Of a stretch of 64,000 bases of DNA, positions 18,375 to 28,092 are shown in pieces (position 1 is the stretch's first letter; each line of letters starts with the position of its first letter). Source of the DNA: a candidate division LCP-89 bacterium B3_LCP (lineage in GTDB: Bacteria; Electryoneota; B3-LCP); contig NJBN01000001.1 in NCBI GenBank assembly GCA_005223185.1, forward strand, positions 571,961-635,960, written 5' to 3'. Under the pieces are notes generated by a model. It saw nothing but the letters and a program-made list of their open reading frames with translations, was not told the origin of the DNA and ran no database searches. Made by a program: the position numbers and the translations under genes.

Positions 18375-19685
18375 CTACTTCATCAACACCATCTTGCCAT
18401 TGGCGGTAAATTCACCTGCCTCAAGTCGGTACAAGTAGATCCCTGAAGCCAAGCCCGAACCATCGAAGGTGATCTGGTGGGTGCCGGGGGGATAATGGCG
18501 GGTCGACGCAAGGTCGACCCCTACGCGGGAACCGGAAATATCGAACACTTCCAGCTTCACCATACTCGCAACCGGCAGGGAGAAACTGATTACGGTGGTG
18601 GGGTTGAAGGGGTTGGGGTGGACTCTCTGTAAGGTGAAACCCTCGCAGATCGTTGTTTTGTCATTCCCAAATATTTTCGTCAGACTTTCACCGGTGCAAT
18701 TCCAACCAGTAACCGATCCGTTGCCATCGGCAAGGGTCGACTTGGAGAACGCAAAATGATCCTCTGTCCACACTGTATTCGGATAATTACCTACATATGC
18801 ATCGTAGGTATAATCGCCGGCAGGAGCGTTTGCTGGAACCACCTGCGAACGATCACGATCGATTGATGAATTGGGACCCATGGACACAGAAACATTGATT
18901 ATTGGACCATATTCACTGCCGTTCGGCAGCGTCACCATCGTCCATATATCAAAAGTAACAATTTCAGGTGAGCTGTTTTCCACGGCAATATTGAAGTCGA
19001 ACGATCCACCGTTAGCGGGAATCTGGATAGGTGGATTATCAGGAGTCAGAGTAACTTCAATCGGGCTTAAAGTTTGGTAAGTGATCGTCATTTGGGGTCT
19101 GTAAGCCGGAATAGTATAGTCAGAGGAATACCAGTTCGCATCGCATGTCCCGGAGGTATTCCTTGAATGCATGATAATACCGAAGTTTGGATAAGCTCCT
19201 GAATACCAGCCCTGAACGAATTCGGTTACATCTACAACGTGCCATTGCCCACCGACTGGCCAACCTGTTACAATCTGTCCATCCTCAGTATATCTGGGTA
19301 GTGTATTATGAGTCACCAGGGTTTCACCCCAGTCCTCGAGGATGCGTGAATAGAGCATTTCACCGGTTAGTGTGCCCTCCATCTGGAAGCAATGAAATTC
19401 AACGGTAGCGTCCGTGATGATCACATTTGCTGGAATCGTAGAGATATCCCACTGGCTTAAAGCGGTGTTAATGCACACTCCAATTTGACCCTGGTACAGT
19501 TTAGTAATCGGTCCAAATGGGTTGTTGGTATTGGGCGCACAGTTACAGGTGTAGGAATCTTTTCCTTCAGCACCCGGCTGCAATACCAGGGTTTCAGCAA
19601 TTACAATTGACATTGGTACAAGTATTAGAAGAGTCAAGAGAATAGCGATTCTTGTCACTCTGCTCGAATTAATTATTACACACAT
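18375..19685 (-). CDS. Secreted DNRLRE-like domain protein with T9SS sorting domain
   Basis: 436 residues. ATG 19685 has GGAG about 8 nt upstream and was chosen over an in-frame TTG four codons earlier. Order: signal peptide; a DNRLRE-like beta domain (TLVLQPGAEGKDSY ... NFGIIMHSR, about 30-200) common in surface-attached proteins; the recurrent TPDNPP...GGSFDFN module (about 209-320); and a type A sorting domain (VHPNPFNPTT ... SGIYLYRL). The domain contains an in-frame palindromic element (18499-18524). Its last 158 bp are identical to those of the next gene. Probably exported and anchored at the cell surface; function not known. Confidence 0.75.
   Translation of the reverse strand: MCVIINSSRVTRIAILLTLLILVPMSIVIAETLVLQPGAEGKDSYTCNCAPNTNNPFGPITKLYQGQIGVCINTALSQWDISTIPANVIITDATVEFHCFQMEGTLTGEMLYSRILEDWGETLVTHNTLPRYTEDGQIVTGWPVGGQWHVVDVTEFVQGWYSGAYPNFGIIMHSRNTSGTCDANWYSSDYTIPAYRPQMTITYQTLSPIEVTLTPDNPPIQIPANGGSFDFNIAVENSSPEIVTFDIWTMVTLPNGSEYGPIINVSVSMGPNSSIDRDRSQVVPANAPAGDYTYDAYVGNYPNTVWTEDHFAFSKSTLADGNGSVTGWNCTGESLTKIFGNDKTTICEGFTLQRVHPNPFNPTTVISFSLPVASMVKLEVFDISGSRVGVDLASTRHYPPGTHQITFDGSGLASGIYLYRLEAGEFTANGKMVLMK
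18379..18536. repeat. 158-bp direct repeat, copy 1 (sorting-domain coding)
   Basis: Read by eye, this stretch is identical to 20026-20183. Both encode the last part of a T9SS sorting domain on the minus strand. Divergence begins immediately 5' of the block in coding sense. Confidence 0.85.
18499..18524. repeat. REP-like palindrome inside coding sequence
   Basis: GTCGACGCAAGGTCGACC forms a small dyad within the sorting domain and encodes the GVDLASTR insertion on the minus strand. The flank GTAGGGG...CGCC resembles intergenic REP elements and the element at 37088-37145. Confidence 0.6.
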
Positions 19686-19804
19686 TATACACTCCAATTA
19701 AACAAGGATAGACTATTTCAACGAAACAACTTTTCGACTTGCCTTTAATCCATCTATGTACAGATGGCAGTACAAAGTAGGCAGCATGAAGTGTTCTAAT
19801 AATT

Positions 19805-19833
19805 AATATAAGCAAAGATTTAGGTAAAATCAA
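19805..19833 (-). promoter_or_regulatory. Promoter for the 18375-19685 gene
   Basis: On the minus strand, TTGATT (19828-19833) and TATATT (19805-19810) are spaced by 17 bp. This is 120 bp before the ATG. The remainder of the 19686-20021 gap holds only a C/G-run hairpin at 19942-19976. Confidence 0.6.
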
Positions 19834-19941
19834 GTATTATTAAAAATATAAGATATTTTTCATTGACGATCAGAGAGAGATGCTGCACAGGCTCATCCTT
19901 CAAAATGGAAAAATTCAAGATTCATCCCTACAGAGTAATAC

Positions 19942-19976
19942 CCCCCCCTCGCTCGTTTATCAAGAGGTGAGGGGGG
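19942..19976. repeat. CCCCCCTC/GAGGGGGG inverted repeat
   Basis: Arms of C-rich and G-rich sequence with an 18-nt loop, downstream of the minus-strand gene ending at 20022. No T-run follows, so it is better called a palindrome than a terminator. Confidence 0.45.
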
Positions 19977-20021
19977 ATCAAAGGAATACATGGCATCAAA
20001 TATTCAAGTCAAGTAGTTATC

Positions 20022-23000
20022 TTATTTCATCAACACCATCTTGCCATTGGCGGTAAATTCACCTGCCTCAAGTCGGTACAAGTAGATCCCTGAAGCCAAG
20101 CCCGAACCATCGAAGGTGATCTGGTGGGTGCCGGGGGGATAATGGCGGGTCGACGCAAGGTCGACCCCTACGCGGGAACCGGAGATATCGAACACATCCA
20201 GTTTCACCGTACTCGCGACCGGCAGGGAGAAACTGATGACTGTTGTGGGGTTGAAAGGGTTGGGGTAGTTTGACACAATCACCTGCCCTATAGGTAGCGC
20301 GGGGGCTTGTCCCCCGCTAATTTCAACCAACGGATCGCCTGCATTGCCCCAACTGTCAGAGCCATTAAGAACTGTTCCCAATTTTCCAAACATGAAGCTG
20401 TCCTTGGATGTATCCTGATCTACAACTGCGTAGGCGTTGTAATGATAAACGCCCATCGGTGCGGCAGCGGGAACGGTCTGCGTGCGGATGCGTTCGACAG
20501 TCTGTCCAGGTTCGATGGTGACGGTAACCGGACCTAAGACCGGCCCGTAAATCGTGCTATCTGGGAGCTCGACATCGCACCAGATGGTAACATCATGAGA
20601 ACTCTGATAAATATTGGTGCCCTGGATGGTGTAATCCATAGTTCCGCCTTCAGGTTCGATCAGGTAGGGGATTTCGTGAGGTGACAGAAGGATACGTACC
20701 GGTACACTCTGATCGAAGTAGAAAGCGCCCATGTCGGCTCTGGTGCTGTCTGGATCGTTGTACTGAGGATCAGGATCGCCGGCATCGATACACGGTGATC
20801 CCCACTGCAGGCGATAGTCATTCAAATCGGGATTAACGAACAGAGGATCTTCGTCGATGTTGCCGACACCGGGCCAGAGGGTGTCCTGAATGGTGGAGTA
20901 GGTAACCAGTAGATTGCCCCCCCCACCTACAGAGATTTGTTGCAAACTATTTAATGAGAAAATGTTGTTTATTGTATTTGGGTTTGAATCATAACTAAAG
21001 AGACCACCAGCGCCAAATGTGGAGAAATTACTGCTTACCGTATAGTTTGTGATTAAGGGATCGGAATCAATGAAATACATGCCTGCGCCATTCTGGTCGG
21101 TAGTATTTCCTGCGACCACACAACCATTGACAACAGGAGATATTTGATTACAAAATAAACCCCCACCAATATCTTGAGCGATATTATCTATGATGCTACA
21201 GTTATCTATGGTAAGATTCTGACCACTATTGCCACCTATACCACCACCATCTTCATTCGCTATATTTCTGGCAATAATACAGTTAATAAGATTTACCACA
21301 CCACGACAATGTAGTCCACCAGAATAATTTGCTGAATTATCCGTAATAATGCAATTCCCTAGCGTAATAGTTGCTAAGTTATGAATACCTCCACCTCCAC
21401 CACCAGAGAGTACATGTGAATTATTCGCGATAATACTGTTGGTGACGATTGTATTTGAGTTTGAGCAATTATATATCCCACCACCCTGGTAGGAAAAAAG
21501 ATTGTCTTTTATAATACAGCCATGTATATTTGCTGTTGAATTTACTATTCCTATTCCACCCCCGCAACTTACGCTGTTATTCGTGATTATGCAGTAATGT
21601 AATATTGGTGTAGAACTGTACCCGATATATATTCCACCACCGTAACCGAACCCAGTTGATGCTCCACCTGTAATAGTGCAGTGACTTAAGGTAGGATTAC
21701 TCCCATTAATCTGAATGCAGCGGTTTCCGGCACCCTCTATTGTACAATACTGCAATAGACAAGCCTCATAGGTGTTAATAAACTTCAAACCCTGCCAGGC
21801 ATTTATACCTTCAGCTGGTCTAAACCTGATACTGTCGATTTCTCCTCCCGCTGCATGAATATATCCCTCAATTTGAAAGTAGAAGTCACCATTAAAATTA
21901 AAGGTTGAACCAGGTTCAATATAAAGTGAATCCCCAATATTTACCATGATATTCGATTCTACAATGTAAACTCCTGAATCTAGCGTTCCGTTTAACGATC
22001 CTGAAATATGACAGACTGATCCGGTTTCGCGTAAAGTTACATTGGGTAATGTTAACGGACTGGTACAGTTTTGTCCAAGAATCACGCGGCTTCGGTACCC
22101 TGCTTGAATGAAAGATATGTCATAAATTCCCTCTGGTATTGCTATCGCGTAATGACCTGCCAGATTTGTAAAGGTTGAGTCACTAACTGCTCCTGGGGAG
22201 GCGGCTATAAAAAGAACCTTAGTACCGGCATGAATTGTTTGGTTCTCAAGATAACAGTAACCGTCTATGGGAACCGTTTCCCCAGTCTGGTGATAGTAAA
22301 AAGCCCCCATGTCTGCGACTGTCCCATCGGGATCATTTTGGGATTCCGGGTCACCGGCGTCGATACAGGGAGATCCTGCCTGGAGATTATAATCTCTGAT
22401 TACGGGATCCTCATACATCGGATCCATCAGGATATTATAGTAAGAATCGCAGCTATCGCCATTTGCATTGACCGCGGATAGTATCCCAAATCCCGGGGGA
22501 GCGGTTCCACCGGTTGTGCCGCCGGCGTTGTCATATATGTCGCAATATGCAATTTGAGGATCTTCCAGGATCTCAAAGTAGAATCCAGATCCCAGGGTTG
22601 AACCACTAATAATGCTGTTCTTTACTACGCCGGAAGAATTGCTCAAGTAAATCCCCGCTCCGGAAGACGATTGGTTTTGATCGAATGTGCAGTGCTCAAT
22701 CGTGTCGGCGCTGGAGCCTATTCCCCATAAATATGTACCTCCACCGTACTCAGCACTGTTGTTGTAAAATAAGCAATATCTAGCTGATAGGCTACCATCA
22801 TAAGCGTATATCCCCCCCCCTTTTGCAAGGCTGGTGTTGTTACCGAAATAGGAATCGAGAACCATCGGCTGAGATCCACCTTTACTATGTAATCCACCAC
22901 CGTGGGTGCTGGCTGAGTTACCGTTGATGATACAGTTTATTATAATTGCATCAGAGAGACTGGTGAGGTAGATACCACCCCCATGGTAGCTGAAATTGGC

Positions 23001-23933
23001 CTGGATTAGGCAATTAATTATTTGCGGGTTATATGAATAACGGCAGTAAATACCACCCCCATAAGTGTCCGCCGAATTCCCTACAATTTCACAATTTGAG
23101 AGAATTGGGTTATCACAGTAATTAAATTTCAGTCCTCCTCCGCGACTATTACTGGATACGTTGTCGTTGATATCGCAATCAACCATTAAAATATTAGAAT
23201 AATCCGCATCCACTCCTCCACCTCCCGAAAAGGAGGTGTTATTGTTGATTGCGCAATTAGTAAAACTAGCAGCAGAATAACTATAGCAACCAACCCCGCC
23301 GCCTCTCTCGCTGGCGTAATTGTTACTAATATCGCAATCTGTAACGATAGGTGAAGAATACCAGCATGCCAAACCTCCGCCATCGGTAGCCCAGTTATCT
23401 CGAATAATACAATCAGATATGGTAGGATGTGACCAATAACAGTAGATGGCACCACCGCTTGCATCGACTAATTCAGCTTCATTACCTTTTAAAGTGCAAT
23501 GTTCCAGTGTAAGATTCGTATAGTACAGGTAGATAGCACCCCCACCATCACTGGTGGCTCCTGTTTGGATTGAACCATCGGATATTATGCAATATGCCAT
23601 ATTTGAGGAATCGTTTGCATCTATAAACTTGATTCCTCCCCATTGTCCACCAGGTGCATAAGAAGCAAATACGATAGAATCTGTTTCGGTACCAACGGAA
23701 GTAAGTGTGGCATTGGTATCCACGATGAACTCAAAGAAGCCTTGAAACATAACCTTCACCCCAGGCTCAATAGTCAGCGTCTGCTCTTGTGGTACCCTCA
23801 CTTCCCCCACAACCAGCACCGTATCCGCTGACCATGTGCCTGATACATCCCCGGAGACGGTTATGGTTTCGGCGAAAGTGATGCTGAAGCTAAACAGAAT
23901 TATCAATGCGAGAATTGAAAGTGAGCGTTTCAT
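20022..23933 (-). CDS. Very large secreted right-handed beta-helix protein with T9SS sorting domain
   Basis: 1303 residues. ATG 23933 has GGAGG 6 nt upstream; the in-frame TTG lies inside that site. After the signal peptide come two long arrays of parallel beta-helix coils, seen as repeated GGGI/GGGLxxxxS/N and NNSA..GGGI units and NC.I..N turns, split by a carboxypeptidase-regulatory-like segment (DGYCYLENQTIHAGTKVLF). Near 1075-1190 is a variant of the recurrent module (GTMDYTI...GPVLGPV...RTQTVPA), then the sorting domain (YPNPFNPTT). Two palindromic repeats are in frame in the C-terminal part. Likely an adhesin or polysaccharide-binding or -degrading surface protein; no catalytic residues identified. 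Confidence 0.8.
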   Translation of the reverse strand: MKRSLSILALIILFSFSITFAETITVSGDVSGTWSADTVLVVGEVRVPQEQTLTIEPGVKVMFQGFFEFIVDTNATLTSVGTETDSIVFASYAPGGQWGGIKFIDANDSSNMAYCIISDGSIQTGATSDGGGAIYLYYTNLTLEHCTLKGNEAELVDASGGAIYCYWSHPTISDCIIRDNWATDGGGLACWYSSPIVTDCDISNNYASERGGGVGCYSYSAASFTNCAINNNTSFSGGGGVDADYSNILMVDCDINDNVSSNSRGGGLKFNYCDNPILSNCEIVGNSADTYGGGIYCRYSYNPQIINCLIQANFSYHGGGIYLTSLSDAIIINCIINGNSASTHGGGLHSKGGSQPMVLDSYFGNNTSLAKGGGIYAYDGSLSARYCLFYNNSAEYGGGTYLWGIGSSADTIEHCTFDQNQSSSGAGIYLSNSSGVVKNSIISGSTLGSGFYFEILEDPQIAYCDIYDNAGGTTGGTAPPGFGILSAVNANGDSCDSYYNILMDPMYEDPVIRDYNLQAGSPCIDAGDPESQNDPDGTVADMGAFYYHQTGETVPIDGYCYLENQTIHAGTKVLFIAASPGAVSDSTFTNLAGHYAIAIPEGIYDISFIQAGYRSRVILGQNCTSPLTLPNVTLRETGSVCHISGSLNGTLDSGVYIVESNIMVNIGDSLYIEPGSTFNFNGDFYFQIEGYIHAAGGEIDSIRFRPAEGINAWQGLKFINTYEACLLQYCTIEGAGNRCIQINGSNPTLSHCTITGGASTGFGYGGGIYIGYSSTPILHYCIITNNSVSCGGGIGIVNSTANIHGCIIKDNLFSYQGGGIYNCSNSNTIVTNSIIANNSHVLSGGGGGGIHNLATITLGNCIITDNSANYSGGLHCRGVVNLINCIIARNIANEDGGGIGGNSGQNLTIDNCSIIDNIAQDIGGGLFCNQISPVVNGCVVAGNTTDQNGAGMYFIDSDPLITNYTVSSNFSTFGAGGLFSYDSNPNTINNIFSLNSLQQISVGGGGNLLVTYSTIQDTLWPGVGNIDEDPLFVNPDLNDYRLQWGSPCIDAGDPDPQYNDPDSTRADMGAFYFDQSVPVRILLSPHEIPYLIEPEGGTMDYTIQGTNIYQSSHDVTIWCDVELPDSTIYGPVLGPVTVTIEPGQTVERIRTQTVPAAAPMGVYHYNAYAVVDQDTSKDSFMFGKLGTVLNGSDSWGNAGDPLVEISGGQAPALPIGQVIVSNYPNPFNPTTVISFSLPVASTVKLDVFDISGSRVGVDLASTRHYPPGTHQITFDGSGLASGIYLYRLEAGEFTANGKMVLMK
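20026..20183. repeat. 158-bp direct repeat, copy 2 (sorting-domain coding)
   Basis: Identical to 18379-18536 as far as can be read; encodes the end of the beta-helix protein. Contains the palindrome GTCGACGCAAGGTCGACC (20146-20171). Confidence 0.85.
20293..20317. repeat. GC-rich palindrome inside coding sequence
   Basis: GCGGGGGCTTGTCCCCCGC lies in frame in the beta-helix protein linker and encodes SGGQAPAL. The same palindrome, with a different loop, forms the noncoding terminator stem at 24103-24120 and a hairpin near 44475-44495. Confidence 0.55.
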
Positions 23934-24035
23934 GATGTCCTCCAAAATGTTTTTATGGAATAACCACTGGATTCCGGATCAGCTTCGCTGTCCGGAATGA
24001 CAGTCTGCCTTTCGGTTGGGACAATGATTCATATT

Positions 24036-24064
24036 AATATACACAATATTTTCGAATTTGTCAA
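24036..24064 (-). promoter_or_regulatory. Promoter for the large beta-helix gene
   Basis: Minus strand TTGACA (24059-24064), 17-bp spacer, TATATT (24036-24041). It ends about 100 bp before the ATG at 23933. The consensus match is strong. Confidence 0.75.
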
Positions 24065-24094
24065 GTGGTTTGTTTTTTTGAGGGAATTTCTACA

Positions 24095-24120
24095 CAAAAA
24101 AAGCGGGGGCAAGCCCCCGC
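24095..24120 (-). terminator. Terminator of the M6 protease gene
   Basis: GCGGGGGC AA GCCCCCGC stem (24103-24120) followed on the minus strand by seven T (A-run 24095-24102 on plus). It lies 22 bp after the stop codon of the gene ending at 24142. Confidence 0.85.
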
Positions 24121-24141
24121 GTTACAGTTATCGGTTTACGG

Positions 24142-26193
24142 TTATTTCATTAAAATCATCTTTCCTGTCATTGTCAGATCACCAACCTCAAGCTGATATA
24201 CGTACACACCTGAAGCCAATCCAGCAGCATCGAAGGTTACTTCGTGATTACCGGCATCCTGCACCCCATTAACTAGTTCAGTTATCAAGCGACCAGCAAC
24301 GTCATACACAGATAACTTTATCAGACCTGCATCTGGCAACTCATAGCTGATAACCGTACGAGGATTGAACGGATTGGGGTAAGCTTGTGTCATCAGGTAC
24401 GCAGTCGGTTGGCTGGTTTCCATCGCTTCAAATCCACCTTCAGTAGACCAGTCGATGAAGTTCTGTCCATTTCCTGCCCCGTCACCGGATTCACTCTTCT
24501 CAAAGCTGAAAGCTGCAGAATCTTCCACGATTCCAGAGTATGTCCCCACATATCCGATCAAGCTGTATTCGCCAGCAGGTGCTCTCACGGGAACAACCTG
24601 TGATAAGGTACCTGAAAGGTTGCCATTTCCAGGAACAGTCAGGTCAATAGGTCCCATTAAAGGCCCGTAGTAAGAACCGCTGGGAAGCACAGCTCTTACC
24701 CAGAACTGCGTCTGCACTGGATCGGGATCGTTATTAACCAATTCCGCTTGATATGTGATGACACCGCCGTTAGCAGGTATAATCACAGGCGCGCCTTGAG
24801 GCGTTATGCTCAGATCAAGTCCAGTGGCAGCGGCAACGCCTACGTGAAAATCAGCCGTCATTATACTGGCAGATGAGGAGATATTGGTGATAGCTATGGA
24901 AGTTTCGTCGAAATCATAATCTTTGCTGTCAGGCGTGCTTATTTCATCGAAATCGGTTGCGCCGGTATTCCCGGGCCAGGGATCACCGGCATCCCCTGAG
25001 TTGATGTTCTTTTCCAGATCCCAATCACCATCCGCCTGTTCGATAGCAACTTTATAATGACCGGAGTTCGTGTAACCGGGGTACCACTGGAAGCTGTTGG
25101 AACCGAACATCTCTTCGATGTGGTAGATCAACAAACCTTCCCCCGGAAGGGAGATGTCAAATCCGACTTTCTGGCGGTTCTCAACCAAGAAATACTGCGG
25201 GCCGGGATTTCCTTCCGTCCACAGGCGGTACACCGTATGGGCTGTTTCCACCTGTGCGATGGAAACGCCGCTTTGATCACTGGAAATGTTCACGGGGTTA
25301 ATAAACCCAGCCTGAATCTTGGACCAGGCATCGAAGTGGACGGGCGTATTCCCGCCACCACCCCAGGAACCACTCGACATCATAGACCAATCGCCCGTAC
25401 CTTTTGAATCATAATTCAGGTCGTAAAGATCAGGAAGACCGAAGAGCGCGTGTCCTAACTCGTGTCCGAATACGCCCACAGCGCCGTCATCGGGTTCCAT
25501 GGAATAGGAATGGATCAGTTTTCCATCAGCTAAGGGCACATCATAGGTAACCCAGGCATGCGACCAGATATCGTCAGCAGAACCGGTCTGTTCAGCACCA
25601 GAACCCGCGTGTACGATGAAGACCGCGTCCACATAACCGTCGTTGTCGTTGTCATAAATGGAGAAGTCAACGTCCGGATCAGCGGCGGCGACTGCATCTT
25701 CGGTAAGTTTCTGGGCGTTCTGAGGATAGGAACCCCATCCGTAGTTGTTATCCACGTAGTAGGAATAGGAATTGGGCATGCGATAATATCCTGCTACTGC
25801 ACCGACAATACGCACTTCGTCATTGGAATTCTCTAAGATATAATCCCGCAGACTTCCGGTGGGATAACTGCCTTCGGAATACAGCAGTTCTTCGTAGTGA
25901 TTTACCGGATAGATGGAATTGTTAGCCGGATTATCCCAGAAATCCACTAAGATGGTCAGAACGTGGAGTTCATTCCAATCCAGCGTGTTGAACATTTCCA
26001 GATTAATGGGACGTGAAGTCGGCTGGTTTACGCCTCGACTGTGAGCATCAAGGTAGGCTTGTCTGGTCTGTTCGTACTGCCCGGAAGCCTGTAGCTCCTG
26101 TTCCGTTTCCGGATGCAGAGGCATGGCTATTAGGACCGTTGGCAGTAGAATCAGAGATGTTAAACAGAATACAAAACGTGCGCAAAAATTCAT
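24142..26193 (-). CDS. Secreted M6-family metalloprotease (immune inhibitor A-like) with T9SS sorting domain
   Basis: About 683 residues. ATG 26193 has GAGGG upstream and is better than the TTG two codons earlier. After the signal peptide, a peptidase domain contains FGHELGHALFGLPDLYD, whose HExxH (residues 244-248 from this start) binds zinc; GDWSMMSSGSWGGGG is the downstream Met-turn-like region typical of M6 peptidases. Then the recurrent module (TPQGAPVIIPANGG ... LSQVVPVRAPAGEY) and a sorting domain (YPNPFNPRTVISYELP). It is an exported protease probably held on the cell surface or released. A hairpin terminator follows. Confidence 0.92.
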   Translation of the reverse strand: MNFCARFVFCLTSLILLPTVLIAMPLHPETEQELQASGQYEQTRQAYLDAHSRGVNQPTSRPINLEMFNTLDWNELHVLTILVDFWDNPANNSIYPVNHYEELLYSEGSYPTGSLRDYILENSNDEVRIVGAVAGYYRMPNSYSYYVDNNYGWGSYPQNAQKLTEDAVAAADPDVDFSIYDNDNDGYVDAVFIVHAGSGAEQTGSADDIWSHAWVTYDVPLADGKLIHSYSMEPDDGAVGVFGHELGHALFGLPDLYDLNYDSKGTGDWSMMSSGSWGGGGNTPVHFDAWSKIQAGFINPVNISSDQSGVSIAQVETAHTVYRLWTEGNPGPQYFLVENRQKVGFDISLPGEGLLIYHIEEMFGSNSFQWYPGYTNSGHYKVAIEQADGDWDLEKNINSGDAGDPWPGNTGATDFDEISTPDSKDYDFDETSIAITNISSSASIMTADFHVGVAAATGLDLSITPQGAPVIIPANGGVITYQAELVNNDPDPVQTQFWVRAVLPSGSYYGPLMGPIDLTVPGNGNLSGTLSQVVPVRAPAGEYSLIGYVGTYSGIVEDSAAFSFEKSESGDGAGNGQNFIDWSTEGGFEAMETSQPTAYLMTQAYPNPFNPRTVISYELPDAGLIKLSVYDVAGRLITELVNGVQDAGNHEVTFDAAGLASGVYVYQLEVGDLTMTGKMILMK

Positions 26194-26331
26194 AAGCAAC
26201 CCTCAGATACGTTTCCCCCTAGTTGTATTCGTTTGTTGATGAGAATATATGCTATGAATCAGCCAAAAGATGCGATGCAGATCACATTTTGGGCTGTTTT
26301 TACATTTTTTCTCAGCACTACTCTTCTTTCA

Positions 26332-27879
26332 TTACTCAAAATGCTTGATATCTTCCCAGATCTCCGACAGGCTGACCTGCGGATCGGTGCATAAATAGAC
26401 GATTAAATCGGCTTCGTAGGGCATGGCGTATTGGGATTTTACCTGAGCTGAGGGACTGACGATAGTAAATATACTGGCTAAGTCTTCCGGATTGAATCCT
26501 ACGCTGATTACCGTCTGTGCTGTGGTGTCTCCCGGTCCCCAATAATAGTAGTTATTGTGTCCGGAATAAACCTGCGGTAGATCGTGTCCGCGCCCATAAT
26601 AGGTTATGGCGCCGGCTTCGCCGTAATTGGAGGCAACTATAATGCAATCTGATTTCTGTTCTGATTCGAGATTCTGATAGGTTGACGTTACCGCTGCGGC
26701 CAATTCCTGCCAGCCGAAACGGTCGGCGAAGTGTTGCGGTAGTAATCCCATCTGGTGCCTCTCACTGGAAGAAGGCGATTGTCCAGTCTTCTCCTGGTAG
26801 GCGATGAATTCTTCAACCGGGAGCAGCGGGATGGACATTGGAGCCGTAACTGCACCACCAAAAAGGAGAACAGCCACCATGACCGGTATAGCCCACCTCC
26901 AGTATTTTCGATCCAGCCATGATTCGATAGCAAATCCTCCGGCAGCGAAGACTACCGGAAAGGCGGGTTCCAAGTAGTAGGATTTACCCTGCTGGATTAC
27001 CAGTAAAGCGAATACTGCGATGAAGATGATGCCAAATATCCTGTATACTTTCAGCTTCCTGTGAAACAACAGGAAGAGTAAACCTATCAACCAGATAGGG
27101 AAACTGAAAGGATGATTGCCCACTATCTGCGCTGATATGAACTGTGATGGGGAAATATCGAGCATTTTATATAGTCTGGCGTTGTTCATGAATTCCAGCG
27201 TGGGCCAGCCTTTGTCAATCTGCCAGATGATATGAGGCGTGAAAATGGCAGCAGCGATGGCGGCGCCGAACCACAGGTATTTTGTTCGGAAGGCGCTTCG
27301 ATGTTTCGTCAGGATTAAACCGACAGCCAATCCGAAAACCAAAAAGAGAACGCTGATTTTGTTCAATAATCCCAAACCAATTATCACACCTAAGATAATC
27401 CAGAGTCTTTCCTCATTGTGATTAATGATGCGAGCGATCAGGTAAAACGCTACGATCCAGAACAAGGAGTCGAAAGCGTTCATGGAATAGGGGCCGGTCA
27501 GATCTAAGTACAGTGGGGATATCAACAGGCATACTGCCGCCAGCACCTGAGCGTATCTGCCTCCACCCAGTTCTCGGGCTAAGATACCCGTCATAAAGAT
27601 CACACTCCCGCCCGCTAATGCCGCCAGAAGACGCACAGCTTGAACGGAATCTCCGAAGAGAGCTTTCCAACCAGCAAGTAATGCAATTGACAAGGGCGGA
27701 TGATCTACATATCCCCAGGCTAAGTGATCGGCGCAGGCTAAGTAATAAAACTCATCCCGGAACATGCCGTAGTTGCCGTTTGTCAACACGTGCAATAAGA
27801 CGTGGACTAAAGCAATAAAGCCCAGGAGCTTCACTGTTACCGGGCTGGTTTTTACTGACGGATGTTGTGTGTTTTCCAT
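26332..27879 (-). CDS. Glycosyltransferase family 39 / PMT-like membrane protein
   Basis: About 515 residues with roughly ten membrane helices. The first loop has FRDEFYYLACADHLAWGYVDHPP, the acidic DE loop of dolichyl-phosphate-mannose protein mannosyltransferase and ArnT-like enzymes (GT-C fold), followed by PLSIALL. It probably transfers a lipid-linked sugar on the periplasmic side. ATG 27879 with AGGA 7 nt upstream is the start; longer readings to 28008 would pass through the promoter at 27946-27974. It stands between protease and broken sorting-domain fragment and is not in an operon with them. Confidence 0.85.
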   Translation of the reverse strand: MENTQHPSVKTSPVTVKLLGFIALVHVLLHVLTNGNYGMFRDEFYYLACADHLAWGYVDHPPLSIALLAGWKALFGDSVQAVRLLAALAGGSVIFMTGILARELGGGRYAQVLAAVCLLISPLYLDLTGPYSMNAFDSLFWIVAFYLIARIINHNEERLWIILGVIIGLGLLNKISVLFLVFGLAVGLILTKHRSAFRTKYLWFGAAIAAAIFTPHIIWQIDKGWPTLEFMNNARLYKMLDISPSQFISAQIVGNHPFSFPIWLIGLLFLLFHRKLKVYRIFGIIFIAVFALLVIQQGKSYYLEPAFPVVFAAGGFAIESWLDRKYWRWAIPVMVAVLLFGGAVTAPMSIPLLPVEEFIAYQEKTGQSPSSSERHQMGLLPQHFADRFGWQELAAAVTSTYQNLESEQKSDCIIVASNYGEAGAITYYGRGHDLPQVYSGHNNYYYWGPGDTTAQTVISVGFNPEDLASIFTIVSPSAQVKSQYAMPYEADLIVYLCTDPQVSLSEIWEDIKHFE

Positions 27880-27945
27880 TGACATATCCTGTTTTGCAAG
27901 ATCTTTTAATCTATCAACAGATGGTTTTGAGTAGTCAATACGCCT

Positions 27946-27974
27946 AATATACACAAACTTTTCGATACTGTCAA
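27946..27974 (-). promoter_or_regulatory. Promoter for the GT39 gene
   Basis: Minus strand TTGACA (27969-27974), 17-bp spacer, TATATT (27946-27951), 67 bp before the chosen ATG. Its position rules out translation starts further upstream. Confidence 0.75.
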
Positions 27975-28092
27975 GGGATTTGGATAGTAACAAGAAAAGG
28001 GCGGGCACAGAGGTCCGCCCCTACAATTGAACTGAGATCCTTCACTACGTTCTCCGCAGGAGTCCTACGGACAGGATGACACACTTCGTGCG

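Noticed and set aside
27880-28008. N-terminal extension of the GT39 protein
   Set aside because: It would start upstream of a strong promoter (27946-27974), and a good ribosome-binding site is found before ATG 27879.
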